The translations under genes were made by a program, and so were the position numbers. Below the pieces are notes generated by a model. It worked only from the letters and a program-made list of their open reading frames with translations, did not search any database and was not told where the DNA came from. Shown here in pieces: positions 17,682 through 26,900 of a stretch of DNA of 64,000 nucleotides. Origin of the DNA: Natronobacterium haloterrestre (GTDB taxonomy: Archaea; Halobacteriota; Halobacteria; Halobacteriales; Natrialbaceae). The stretch is from positions 124,001 to 188,000 of the forward strand of contig NZ_FOKW01000004.1 of assembly GCF_900112205.1 (NCBI RefSeq), written 5' to 3'. Each line of letters starts with the position of its first letter. Positions within the stretch are counted from its first letter, which is position 1.

Positions 17682-19829
17682 ATGGGATCCGGGCCACCCT
17701 CGAGACCGTCGGACGAGCGGGACGACCGTTCCGAGTCGGATCGCTCCGCTCCCGCGGTCGCGCCCATTCGAGTAGACAGGTTACTGTCGGCTGCCGACGT
17801 CACCGGGTTCCGCGCGACGCCCGACGGAACGATCGTCGAGGCGACAGCGGCGTTCGCGTCGTTGACCGGCTACGACCGCTCCGAACTCCGCGGCAGGCCG
17901 CTCGAGTCGATCCTCGACGAGGAGGAACTCCCGCTCGCGTCCCTGGTCGACGACCCGGCCGAGCCGGCGTCGCGACGCCTTTCGATACGAACCGCGGCAG
18001 ACACCGTCGTTCCGGCCGAAGTCCACCTCGAGCCGTTCCGCCCGGGCGGCGACGAGTCCTGGATCGCCGGGATCGTCGACCCCGATCCGGGTCCCTCGAA
18101 CGGGTCGACCGCGCCGAGTCAGGCGGCGGACGCCGACCTCTCGTACGGGAAGACGTTCCGTGCGCTCGCCGACGCGCTCCCGGACGGGATCATCGTGCTC
18201 GATACCGACAGCGACATCCGGTACGCGAACCCCGCCGTCGAGCGCATTCTCGGGCACGCGCCGGAGGAACTGGTCGGCTCGAGCAAGGTCACCATCATTC
18301 CGCCGCGGCTGCGCCGGACTCACCTGCAGGCCCTCCAGCGGTACCTCGAGACCGGCGAGCGGAACCTGAACTGGCCGTACGTCGAACTCCCGGGCCAGCA
18401 CGCGGACGGGCACGAGGTCCCCCTCGGCGTGTCGATCAACGACTTCGTCTACGAGGGCGAGCGGTACTTCGTCGGGCTCTTCCGGGACATCACGCCGCGG
18501 AGGGAGGCCGAACGCGCCCTGAAGGAGAAGGTCGCCCAGCTCGAGTCGGTCGCCTACCTCGGAGAGCGGGCGCTGGATCCGTCGGACGTCGATTCGCTCC
18601 TCGAGGAGGCGGCCGAACTCGTCGACGCGGGGCTGGACACGGACTGCTGTGCGGTGTTCGAACTCGGCGGGGACGCGGCTCGGATCGATCCCGAGCGGTT
18701 CCATCTGCGTGCGAGCGCCGGGCGTACGGATCTTATCGAGCGCTCGAGCGCAAACGCGAACCCGAACGCGAACGCGAACGAGGGCACGACAGGAGCGGGC
18801 GCAAGCGCGGGTTCGAGTGAGCCGGAGCCGGACCCGGCAATGGCCCTCGCCCGCGAAGCGCTCGAGGCCACCGAGCCCGTCGTCCTCGACGCGAGCGGCT
18901 TCGAGCCGCCCGGAACCGCGGACGAGGTGACGAGCACCGTCGCCGTCCCGATCGGTTCCGCGGCCGACCCCTGGGGCGTCCTCGAGATCTACGACGCCGA
19001 GACCGATCCCGACGAGTTCGCGGACCACGACCTGGATTTCCTCGAGAGCGTCGCCTCGCTGCTGGCGACCGGGATCGAGCGCCGCGAGTACGAACGCCGG
19101 CTCAACGAAACCGTCGACGAACTCGAGGCCTCGAACGAACGGTTAGAGCAGTTCGCCTACGCCGTCTCCCACGACCTCGAGGAACCGTTGCGGATGATCT
19201 CGAGTTACCTCCAGCTCGTCGAGCGCCGGTACGGCGACGAACTCGACGCCGACGGCCGCGAGTTCATCGAGTTCGCCGTCGACGGAGCCGATCGCATGAA
19301 GGAGATGATCGACGGCCTGCTCGCCTACTCGCGGATCGACACCAGGGGCGAGCCGTTCGAACCCGTCGATCTCGAGGCCGTTCTCGAGGACGTAACGACG
19401 GACATCGGGGTGCTGATCGCGGACAGCGATGCCCAGCTCGCGGTCGAACCCCTGCCGGTCGTCGAGGGCGACGCCAGCCAACTCCGGCAGCTCTTCCAGA
19501 ACCTCGTGAGCAACGCGATCAAGTACAGCGGCGACGAGCCGCCGCGGATCGACGTCACAGCAACCCGCGACGGGGATCGCTGGGCGGTCACCGTCCGCGA
19601 CGAGGGGATCGGCATCGAACCGGACGCGAGAGACCGCATCTTCCGGGTGTTCCAGCGTGGCGACCGTGGCCACGACGTCGAGGACGGCACCGGAATCGGG
19701 CTCGCGATCGCACGGCGGATCGTCGACCGACACGGCGGGGAAATCAGCGTCGAGTCCGAACCCGGGGAGTGGACGGCGGTGACCGTCACGCTGCCCGGGG
19801 TCGAGTCCGGCCCCGATCCGATCCCGTAA
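17682..19829 (+). CDS. PAS-PAS-GAF sensor histidine kinase
   Basis: A 715-aa cytosolic sensor kinase without membrane helices. Domain order: PAS (about 35-125), a second PAS with PAC (about 155-280), GAF (about 290-465), a coiled linker, HisKA with the phospho-acceptor His497 in SHDLEEP, and HATPase_c with N box QNLVSNAIKYS, G1 DEGIGIEP and G2 GTGIGLAIARR. A run NANPNANANEG in the GAF is coded by AACGCG hexamers. The SHDLEEPLR signature matches phytochrome-type haloarchaeal kinases. The signal is unknown. A short receiver gene follows after 112 bases but lacks the phospho-acceptor, so the real partner may be elsewhere. Confidence 0.95.
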   Translation: MGSGPPSRPSDERDDRSESDRSAPAVAPIRVDRLLSAADVTGFRATPDGTIVEATAAFASLTGYDRSELRGRPLESILDEEELPLASLVDDPAEPASRRLSIRTAADTVVPAEVHLEPFRPGGDESWIAGIVDPDPGPSNGSTAPSQAADADLSYGKTFRALADALPDGIIVLDTDSDIRYANPAVERILGHAPEELVGSSKVTIIPPRLRRTHLQALQRYLETGERNLNWPYVELPGQHADGHEVPLGVSINDFVYEGERYFVGLFRDITPRREAERALKEKVAQLESVAYLGERALDPSDVDSLLEEAAELVDAGLDTDCCAVFELGGDAARIDPERFHLRASAGRTDLIERSSANANPNANANEGTTGAGASAGSSEPEPDPAMALAREALEATEPVVLDASGFEPPGTADEVTSTVAVPIGSAADPWGVLEIYDAETDPDEFADHDLDFLESVASLLATGIERREYERRLNETVDELEASNERLEQFAYAVSHDLEEPLRMISSYLQLVERRYGDELDADGREFIEFAVDGADRMKEMIDGLLAYSRIDTRGEPFEPVDLEAVLEDVTTDIGVLIADSDAQLAVEPLPVVEGDASQLRQLFQNLVSNAIKYSGDEPPRIDVTATRDGDRWAVTVRDEGIGIEPDARDRIFRVFQRGDRGHDVEDGTGIGLAIARRIVDRHGGEISVESEPGEWTAVTVTLPGVESGPDPIP

Positions 19830-19911
19830 TTATCGGTGAAATTTTCCGCCTCATTCCCGCATTCCGGGTCGCAGAAGGCCCACAAAGAGCGATTTCGAGT
19901 TGCCAAACGAT

Positions 19912-19917
19912 TTATGA
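19912..19917 (+). promoter_or_regulatory. TATA box of the receiver gene
   Basis: TTATGA about 27 bases before ATG 19942 indicates its own leaderless transcript, separate from the upstream kinase. Confidence 0.45.
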
Positions 19918-19941
19918 GAAGTCGGCAGAGTTATCTTTTCA

Positions 19942-20334
19942 ATGTCATCGTACTCCGTTCTCCTCGTGGAAGACAGCGAGTTCATGATCGAACACGTGAG
20001 CCAGGCGCTCGAGGGGAAACACGGGTTCGAGGTCGAAGCCGTGGCGACCGCGGACGAAGCGCGCGCGGTCTTCGATACGTCGACGTTCGACTGCGTCATC
20101 TCGAGTTACGAACTCCTCAACGAGAGCGGGATCCACCTCGCGGCGTCGCTCGAGGAGGCGGTCGACGGGGCGTCGGTCCCGTTCATCCTCTTTACCGGGA
20201 ACCCGCTCGAACCGCTGGTCGAGGAAGCGCTCGAGGCAGGGGTCTCGGCGTTCGTCAGCAAGAGCAACCACGCGACGGGGGAAATGAACGTCTTCGCGAA
20301 CCGGATCCGGCTGGCGATCGAGGCCGCCGAGTGA
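19942..20334 (+). CDS. Stand-alone receiver-domain protein lacking the phospho-acceptor Asp
   Basis: A 130-aa single receiver domain. The acidic pair E10-D11 (LLVEDSEF), the Thr85 (FILFTGN) and Lys107 (AFVSKSN) of response regulators are present. At the site where haloarchaeal homologues read SDYDMPGMDG it reads SSYELLNESG, so the phosphorylated Asp is Ser55. It therefore probably cannot be phosphorylated conventionally and may act as a pseudo-receiver that binds a kinase or other receiver. It lies after a histidine kinase on the same strand but has its own TATA box. Confidence 0.88.
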   Translation: MSSYSVLLVEDSEFMIEHVSQALEGKHGFEVEAVATADEARAVFDTSTFDCVISSYELLNESGIHLAASLEEAVDGASVPFILFTGNPLEPLVEEALEAGVSAFVSKSNHATGEMNVFANRIRLAIEAAE

Positions 20335-20418
20335 TCGGGCGAGCGGGCGTGACTCTCGACCGCCATCGAACCGGGGCCGTCCGTAACGACCATACGAATC
20401 GCTCCCCTCGATTGGGAC

Positions 20419-21141
20419 ATGAACGTCGCGCCGGGCGGCTGGAAGTACGCGATCTTTCCGCTGCTTGCCGCCCCCTTCGCGCTCCTGTACAGCGTCGCCG
20501 CGAGCCTGCTCGCGCTGGCCGTCGGCGTCGGCACGCTCGCGTTCTTCCGCGATCCGGAGCGGACGCCGCCCCCGACCGGGGTCGTCTCGCCGGCGGACGG
20601 CACGGTGTCGGTCCTCCGCGAGGAAGGCGACCGCGTCCGCCTCGGCGTGTTCATGAACGTCTGGCACGTCCACGTCGTCCGTTCACCGTTCACAGCCACC
20701 GTCACCGATCTCGAGCACGTCTCCGGGGCGAACCGCCCCGCGTTCTCGAAGGAGTCGGACCGCAACGAACGGGTCCACGTGCGCCTCGAGACGGACTCGC
20801 CGGAGTTGCCGTCGGTCGCGGTCGAACCGCAGCCCGAGACGGACGAAAACGAGGGGACGGACGACGTCGAGGCGGACGGGAACGGTGACGAAGCCGGGGA
20901 CGCCACGGTTACCCTCATCGCCGGCGCGTTCGCCCGCCGCATCTTCCCCTACGTCGACCCCGGAGACGGCCTCGAGCGCGGCGACCGACTCGGCCACATC
21001 GCCTTCGGCAGCCGCGTCGACCTCGTGTTCCCGCCGTCCGTCGACCCCGACGACCTCGCGGTCGAACCCGGCGATTCGATGACGGCCGGCGAGACGGTTG
21101 TACTCGACTCGAGCGAAGCGCACTCGAGCGAAGCGTACTGA
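20419..21141 (+). CDS. psd: Phosphatidylserine (archaetidylserine) decarboxylase proenzyme
   Basis: A 240-aa membrane-associated enzyme converting archaetidylserine to archaetidylethanolamine. Two N-terminal hydrophobic helices (residues 8-42), then the conserved FFRDPERTPP, VVSPADGTV and VFMNVWHVHVVRSP blocks. Near the C-terminus the FGSRVDL segment holds the Gly-Ser bond whose self-cleavage makes the pyruvoyl cofactor (LGST in many bacteria). An acidic insertion (residues about 137-160) is lineage-specific. It starts at the Met of MNVAPGGWK. The two closing repeats of SSEA are duplications (GACTCGAGCGAAGC twice). Confidence 0.93.
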   Translation: MNVAPGGWKYAIFPLLAAPFALLYSVAASLLALAVGVGTLAFFRDPERTPPPTGVVSPADGTVSVLREEGDRVRLGVFMNVWHVHVVRSPFTATVTDLEHVSGANRPAFSKESDRNERVHVRLETDSPELPSVAVEPQPETDENEGTDDVEADGNGDEAGDATVTLIAGAFARRIFPYVDPGDGLERGDRLGHIAFGSRVDLVFPPSVDPDDLAVEPGDSMTAGETVVLDSSEAHSSEAY

Positions 21142-21261
21142 AAGGCGACTCTCACCGGGTGTTCGACGGAATCGCCCGGAGCCGAACGAAGCCTGTCGAG
21201 AACAGCCAACCTGGACCGACCCGATGAGACACCGAGACCATCTCCCGTGGTGTCCGGTCGC

Positions 21262-21528
21262 TCACCGACTCGAGCGTTTCGATCGCTCGACCCCGGATTC
21301 GGCCCCCGATTCGGCCAGGTCACCGTACAGGTTGACGAACGTCAGCAAGAGGATCACCCAGCCCACGAACGCGATCAACGCGCCGCTTCCCTGAACGGCA
21401 GCGTACCGATACCAGGACTGCCCCGTCGCGAACAGCACCTCCCGAATCCCGTACGCGACGAGGAGGCTCCCGAGCGTCGCTCCCGCGGAGTACGCGCCGA
21501 TCCGAGCGGCGATCTGCCAGCCGGCCAT
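21262..21528 (-). CDS. Small two-helix membrane protein with GIRE motif
   Basis: An 88-aa protein with two to three hydrophobic segments. The middle AYGIREVLFATG resembles GYGIREAIYGFQ in the protein at 30982-31302; the two are likely distant paralogues. Ends in a short charged tail. The function is unknown. It converges on psd, ending 121 bases from it. Confidence 0.7.
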   Translation of the reverse strand: MAGWQIAARIGAYSAGATLGSLLVAYGIREVLFATGQSWYRYAAVQGSGALIAFVGWVILLLTFVNLYGDLAESGAESGVERSKRSSR

Positions 21529-21691
21529 CGCCCGAGGATTGGCGGCCGACCCGTATAGTTTCAGCGTTCTAACTCGAGCGGTCCGCTCGAGGAGTGACAG
21601 CGATCCAAAACGTTTACTGGAAGCATCACGCGCTAGCGATCATGCAACCGGTCCCCGAATGTGACGGACGGAGCCCCGGCGGTGGTCGACA

Positions 21692-23362
21692 GTGAGCGGT
21701 CCGGTGACGGCGGTCACCCGCACGGAGTGTCGGCGGACGATCCGTACCGTCGCTGGCGACCGGACGAAACTCCTCGTACTGGCCGGTATCGCGGTGGTGG
21801 CGTTCGGCCCGATTACAGCAGTTGCCCTCCTTCTGTTGCCCGCGCTGGGCGAGACCATCGCCGCCGGGGAGTTCGACGCCGAGACGGTCGCGACCGCGAC
21901 CGACGTCGCCACCAGCGGGGCCGCCATCGGCTGGCTCTTCCTGACCCTGATGGCCGCCATCCGGACCGTGACGACAGTCGCCGACGTCGACGAACCGGCC
22001 TGTCTGCTGGTCTCGACCCGGCTCCGTTCCGTCGTCGTGGGCGTGATCGGGGCCGAACTGGTGTTGTTCTCGCTGTGGTTCCTGCCCGCGGCGATCGTCT
22101 TCGCCGCCGCGTTCGCGTCCGGGGCCGGCACGGTGCTTCCGGTCGTCGTCGCGCCGGTGCTCGTCGTCGTCCTGCTCGCCGGTTCCCTCCCCGTCGGCTT
22201 CCTCGTCGGGATCTGGTTTCGGCACCTGATCACCGTCTACGAGCCGATCGCTCGCTTCCGGACGCCCCTGCTCGTCGTCCTCGCGGTCGCATACTTCGGC
22301 TCGATCGCGACGGGCTGGTTCGACGTCGTCACCGCGGAGCTGTTCTCGCTGCTCGGCGACGGCCCCCTCGGCTGGCCCGGGCACCTCGTCCTGCTTGCCG
22401 TCCCGAACGTCGGGGGCTCGAGCGTGGCTGCAGCGGCTGCCGTCGTCGGGGCAGTGGGGATCGCTGGAGTCGCCGTCGCGGCTGCCGTCCCTTCCGCCCG
22501 CGTCCACTGGTTCGCCGATCCGGCGCGAACCGCCGATGGGACGGTCTCCGGCTCGAGCACGGCTGGCTCGAGTCGCCTCGAACGTACCCTTTCGCGTGTG
22601 GGCTCGCGGCCGGCGCGGACCGTGGCGGTGACCGCGATCCGCCGAACGCGGCGAGCACCGATCCGGCTCGCCTACGCGGCCTACCCGCTGTTCGGCGCGC
22701 TGTTTTTCGTCCAGGACGTGATCCGGATGGGGCGACTGCCGGCGTATGTCGCCGTTCTGCTGTGTCTGTACGCGGTCTGGGGCACCGGCGTCCTCTTCGC
22801 TCTCAACCCGCTGGGCGACCTCGGACGGGCGTTGCCCGCGGTCCTGACCTCGACCCTCTCCGGCCGGGACGCCGTTCGCGGCCGGATGCTGGCCGGCTCG
22901 CTCGTCGGCGTCCCGCTCGCAGTCCTCGTCGCGCTCGGTGCCGGGGTCGCGAGTCCCCTCTCGCTCGAGGTGACCGCCGCATTGCTCGTCGGAACTTCGA
23001 TCGGGGCAATCGCCTCACCGGCGCTGGCGGCCGGCGTCGGGGCCGCGTTCCCCCGGTTCGGCAGCGTCACGGTGACCAACAACCGCGAGGCAGTGATGCC
23101 GAGCAAGTCCGCGTTCGTGGTCTACACCGCGGGGATCGTCCTCCCCGCCGGCGCGGCCGGTCTGCTCTACACCGAGGCAGCGCCGCTCATCGCCGAGGTC
23201 TCGGCCGCCCTGCTCGCGGTGACGCCGCTGGGGGAAGCAGCGACCGTCTCGCCGACCGGGATCGAGACCGCCGCGTGGGTCGTCCTCGTCGCGGGGCTGG
23301 TCGCGCCGCCGGTCGCCTACCTCTACGCTGTCGAACGGTTCGACCGGTACGTACTGGAGTGA
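21692..23362 (+). CDS. Polytopic membrane protein, ABC-2-type exporter permease-like
   Basis: A 556-aa protein with about 12-14 hydrophobic segments and a central cytoplasmic loop (residues about 285-330) rich in Ser/Arg. The N-terminal start, with a helix then long hydrophobic pairs, resembles haloarchaeal ABC-2-type permeases that are normally encoded beside an ATP-binding gene; here neither neighbour is an ATPase. A conserved cytosolic motif TNNREAVMPSKSAF lies near residue 465. Starts at GTG 21692. It could pair with an ATPase elsewhere; the window's ABC ATPase at 57471 is a candidate but sits 35 kb away. Confidence 0.7.
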   Translation: MSGPVTAVTRTECRRTIRTVAGDRTKLLVLAGIAVVAFGPITAVALLLLPALGETIAAGEFDAETVATATDVATSGAAIGWLFLTLMAAIRTVTTVADVDEPACLLVSTRLRSVVVGVIGAELVLFSLWFLPAAIVFAAAFASGAGTVLPVVVAPVLVVVLLAGSLPVGFLVGIWFRHLITVYEPIARFRTPLLVVLAVAYFGSIATGWFDVVTAELFSLLGDGPLGWPGHLVLLAVPNVGGSSVAAAAAVVGAVGIAGVAVAAAVPSARVHWFADPARTADGTVSGSSTAGSSRLERTLSRVGSRPARTVAVTAIRRTRRAPIRLAYAAYPLFGALFFVQDVIRMGRLPAYVAVLLCLYAVWGTGVLFALNPLGDLGRALPAVLTSTLSGRDAVRGRMLAGSLVGVPLAVLVALGAGVASPLSLEVTAALLVGTSIGAIASPALAAGVGAAFPRFGSVTVTNNREAVMPSKSAFVVYTAGIVLPAGAAGLLYTEAAPLIAEVSAALLAVTPLGEAATVSPTGIETAAWVVLVAGLVAPPVAYLYAVERFDRYVLE

Positions 23363-23428
23363 CGGCGAACAGAGAACGGAGAACGGAGAACGGCGAACGG
23401 AGAAAACCGCCGGTCGATCAGTCCCTCG

Positions 23429-26400
23429 CTACTCGTCGCCCCACTGCGCACCGCGTTTCGGACGCTCGCTCACGCAGTCGACCTCGAGTTCGCCGTCGAA
23501 CGACCTCAGGGCCTCGACGTAGGCCTCCGCGGCCGCTTCGGTCGAGAGGTACGGGATCTCCTCCTCGACCGCCATCTCGAGGGTGTCGCGGTCGCGGCTG
23601 ACGACGAAGTCGACCTTGCCCTCGCGGATCGCTCCCGGCACGTCGTCGAACGTTTCGACGTCGAAGTGGTCCTCGAAGCCGTCGACGTCCAGGTCGACGA
23701 CGGCGGTCCCCTCGCTGACCGCGTTGTGGGCGGCCTGCTGGGCCTTCCAGTAGGCCGTGCCGAACTCCTCGGCGGTGCCCATCACTTCGCCGGTCGATTT
23801 CATCTCCGGGCCGAGACGCGGATCCGACCCCGGCAGGCGGTCGAACGGCAGGACGACCTCCTTGATCGAGGTGTGTTCGGGGATCTGCTCCTCGGCCTCG
23901 AGCGTCGAGAGGGTCTCGCCGGCCATGACTTTCGCCGCGAGTTTGGCGATCGGGACACCCGTCGCCTTCGAGACGAAGGGGACGGTACGCGAGGAGCGCG
24001 GGTTCGCTTCCAGCACGTACACCTCGCCGTCGCGTACGGCCAGCTGGACGTTCAACAGCCCTCTCGTCTCCAGTGCCTCGGCGATGTCCTCGGTGACCTC
24101 GCGGACGCGGGCGAGCGTGTCCGCCTCGAGCGAGCGCGGCGGGATCATACACGCGGAGTCGCCCGAGTGGACGCCCGCGCTCTCGACGTGTTCCATGATG
24201 CCGCCGATCAGCGTCGAGCGGCCGTCCGAGACGGCGTCGACGTCGAGTTCGACGGCGTCCTCGAGGAAGTCGTCCACGAGAATCGGTTTCTCGGGGGAGA
24301 CGCGGACGGCCTCCTCGATGTAGGTCTCGAGGTCATCGTCGTCGTAGACGACGTCCATCGCGCGGCCGCCGAGCACGTAAGAGGGACGCACGAGCACGGG
24401 GTAGCCGATCTCGTGGGCCAGTTGCAGGGCTTCCTCCTTCGAGAAGGCTGTGCCACCCTCCGGCTGGGCGATGCCCAGTTCGTCCATCAGGGCGTTGAAA
24501 CGGTCACGGTCCTCGGCGAGGTCCATCGCCTCGACCGAGGTCCCCATGATCTCGCAGTCGAGGTCGCGGCGCTCGAGTTCCGCCTCGAGCGGTTCGCCGA
24601 TGTTGACGGAGGTCTGTCCGCCGAACTGGACCATCACGCCGTCCGCGCCGGTCGCTTCGGCGACGTCGGCGACCTCCTCGGCCGTGATCGGCTCGAAGAA
24701 CAGCCCGTCGGAGGTGTCGTAGTCCGTCGAGACCGTCTCGGGGTTGTTGTTGACGACGTGGGCGTCGATGCCGAGTTCGCGCAGCGCGCGGACCGCGTGG
24801 ACCGAACAGTAGTCGAACTCCACGCCCTGGCCGATTCGGATCGGCCCGCCGCCGACGACGATCACGCTCTCGACGTCGGGATCGACCTCGAGTTCGCCCG
24901 CGGCGGCCTGACCCTCGAGCGGGCCGGACTCGAACTCGTTCTTGCGGGCGGAGTAGTAGTACGGCGTCTCGGCCTCGAACTCGCCCGCGCAGGTGTCGAC
25001 CTGCTTGTACGAGCGGCCGGGGACCTGCTGTTCGACGGTGTCGACGTCGGCCCCGGCCACGGAGGCGATGGCGGCGTTCGTGCGGCCGGCGACCGCGGCC
25101 TCGGTGAAGTCTCCCTCCTGGGCCGCGCGGGTCGACTCGGCGATGCGTGCGTAGCGCTCGGTGTACCACTCGAAGATGCCCGTGAGTTCGACGACCTCAT
25201 CGACCGTGTAGCCGCGCTCGAAGGCCTCGAACATCGCGTACGGACGGTCCGGCGACGGGCGGGCGAGGTACTGTTCCTCGAGTTCCTCGTCGCTTACGTC
25301 GGCCCAGTCGACGTCGGGTTCGTACTCGGAAGAGCGCAGCGCCTTCAGCAGCGACTCCTCGAAGCTGCGGCCGATGGCCATCGCCTCGCCGGTCGACTTC
25401 ATCGCGGTGGTGAGTTCGAAGTCGACGTCGTCGAACTTGTCCTTGGGCCAGCGCGGAACTTTCGTGACCACGTAGTCGATCGCCGGCTCGAAGGCCGCCG
25501 TGGTCTCACCCGTAATCTCGTTCTCGATCTCGTGGAGGCGCTTGCCCAGGGCGACCTTCGCGGTCACGCGGGCGATCGGGTAGCCCGTCGCCTTCGAGGC
25601 GAGCGCGGAGGAGCGGGAGACACGCGGGTTGACCTCGACGACGCGGTACTCGCCGCCGGGGGTACCGTCGTCGCGCCAGGCGAACTGGATGTTACAGCCG
25701 CCCTGGATACCGAGTTCGCGAATGACGTCGAGTGCCGCGGTTCGCATCTCCTGGTGACCCTCGTCGGGGACGATCTGGGAGGGCGTGACGACCGTCGACT
25801 CCCCGGTGTGGATCCCCATCGGGTCGATGTTCTCCATGTTGCAGATGATGATACAGGAGTCGTCGGCGTCGCGCATGACCTCGTACTCGTACTCGACCCA
25901 GCCGGCGATGGACTCGGTGATGAGCACCTCGCTGTTGCGCGAGAGGCGCAGTCCCTTGCGGACGCGTTCGACGAGTTCGTCGAACTCGTGGACGACGCCC
26001 GACCCGCTCCCGCCGAGCGTGTAGGTCGTGCGGGCGATCACGGGGAGGCCGCCGACCTCGTCGACGGCTTCCTGGACGCGCTCCGTGAGGTCCTCCTCGG
26101 TCAGTTCGCTGACGGACTCGCCCTCCTCGAGCGAGATGGTCGTCGAGCCCGGAACCGGCTGACCGATCTTCTCCATGCGCTGACGGAAGAGGTCGCGGTC
26201 CTCCGTCGCGTAGATCGTATCGAGCGGCGTCCCCATGATGTCGACGTCGTGCTCCTCGAGGACCCCCTCCTCGGCGAGTTCGGCGGTGACGTTCAGTCCG
26301 GTCTGACCGCCGAGGCCGGCGATGACACCGTCGGGGTTCTCCTCCCGGATGATCTCGGCGATGGCGTCGGTCGTGATCGGTTCGATGTAGACCTGGTCCG

Positions 26401-26596
26401 CCATCTCCGGGTCCGTCATGATCGTCGCCGGGTTGGAGTTGACGAGGACGACTTCCGCGCCTTCCTCCCGGAGCGCGCGGCAGGCCTGTGCGCCGGAGTA
26501 GTCGAACTCGGCAGCCTGCCCGATCTGGATCGGTCCACTGCCGATGAGCAGGATTTTGCGGCCGTCCCCTGTCGCGTCGTCGGTGTCCGTACTCAT
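23429..26596 (-). CDS. carB: Carbamoyl-phosphate synthase, large subunit
   Basis: A 1055-aa enzyme making carbamoyl phosphate from ammonia (supplied by CarA from glutamine), bicarbonate and two ATP, for arginine and pyrimidine synthesis. The duplicated architecture is clear: first half begins KILLIGSGPIQIGQAAEFDY, second half VIVVGGGPIRIGQGVEFDY. Each half has an ATP-grasp domain (GEYRVVEVNPRVSRSSAL and GEVYVLEANPRSSRTVPF), and the C-terminus is an MGS-like allosteric domain. carA is not adjacent. The Met of MSTDTDD was chosen; a minus-strand TATA-like CTTATTAC lies about 35-40 bases upstream. Length is normal. Confidence 0.98.
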   Translation of the reverse strand: MSTDTDDATGDGRKILLIGSGPIQIGQAAEFDYSGAQACRALREEGAEVVLVNSNPATIMTDPEMADQVYIEPITTDAIAEIIREENPDGVIAGLGGQTGLNVTAELAEEGVLEEHDVDIMGTPLDTIYATEDRDLFRQRMEKIGQPVPGSTTISLEEGESVSELTEEDLTERVQEAVDEVGGLPVIARTTYTLGGSGSGVVHEFDELVERVRKGLRLSRNSEVLITESIAGWVEYEYEVMRDADDSCIIICNMENIDPMGIHTGESTVVTPSQIVPDEGHQEMRTAALDVIRELGIQGGCNIQFAWRDDGTPGGEYRVVEVNPRVSRSSALASKATGYPIARVTAKVALGKRLHEIENEITGETTAAFEPAIDYVVTKVPRWPKDKFDDVDFELTTAMKSTGEAMAIGRSFEESLLKALRSSEYEPDVDWADVSDEELEEQYLARPSPDRPYAMFEAFERGYTVDEVVELTGIFEWYTERYARIAESTRAAQEGDFTEAAVAGRTNAAIASVAGADVDTVEQQVPGRSYKQVDTCAGEFEAETPYYYSARKNEFESGPLEGQAAAGELEVDPDVESVIVVGGGPIRIGQGVEFDYCSVHAVRALRELGIDAHVVNNNPETVSTDYDTSDGLFFEPITAEEVADVAEATGADGVMVQFGGQTSVNIGEPLEAELERRDLDCEIMGTSVEAMDLAEDRDRFNALMDELGIAQPEGGTAFSKEEALQLAHEIGYPVLVRPSYVLGGRAMDVVYDDDDLETYIEEAVRVSPEKPILVDDFLEDAVELDVDAVSDGRSTLIGGIMEHVESAGVHSGDSACMIPPRSLEADTLARVREVTEDIAEALETRGLLNVQLAVRDGEVYVLEANPRSSRTVPFVSKATGVPIAKLAAKVMAGETLSTLEAEEQIPEHTSIKEVVLPFDRLPGSDPRLGPEMKSTGEVMGTAEEFGTAYWKAQQAAHNAVSEGTAVVDLDVDGFEDHFDVETFDDVPGAIREGKVDFVVSRDRDTLEMAVEEEIPYLSTEAAAEAYVEALRSFDGELEVDCVSERPKRGAQWGDE

Positions 26597-26900
26597 TTGT
26601 CTTGTTCGTCCGGAGTTCGTACATCGTAATAAGCCCCACGATACAGTACGAATCTCGCAATCGAATTTCGAATTTCGAATAGATTGCGCGATCGTCCCCG
26701 TTTCGGCCCGCACGACGGGGCGGTTGCCGGAATCCGATCTCGCGGCGACGACGAATGACGGGCCCGGCCCCCTGGCAGTCGCTCGGCTCCCGGGATGGAT
26801 CGACCGTGAAACCGCGAGAAAACGCGCCTCGATCGCCGCCTCGAGTCGTGGGCAAGCTCACGGATCACGACCCGGTACGAATATCGAAGCGGCGGGGCCG
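26597..26900. other. Intergenic gap between carB and the rhomboid gene
   Basis: 304 bases. It holds the likely carB promoter and, near 26655-26680, an AT-rich repeat of ATTTCGAA units (TTTCGAATTTCGAATA) that is self-complementary. No gene is seen. Confidence 0.45.

Noticed and set aside
23666-26629. 987-codon plus-strand frame opposite carB
   Set aside because: Antisense shadow; carB motifs are unequivocal on the minus strand.
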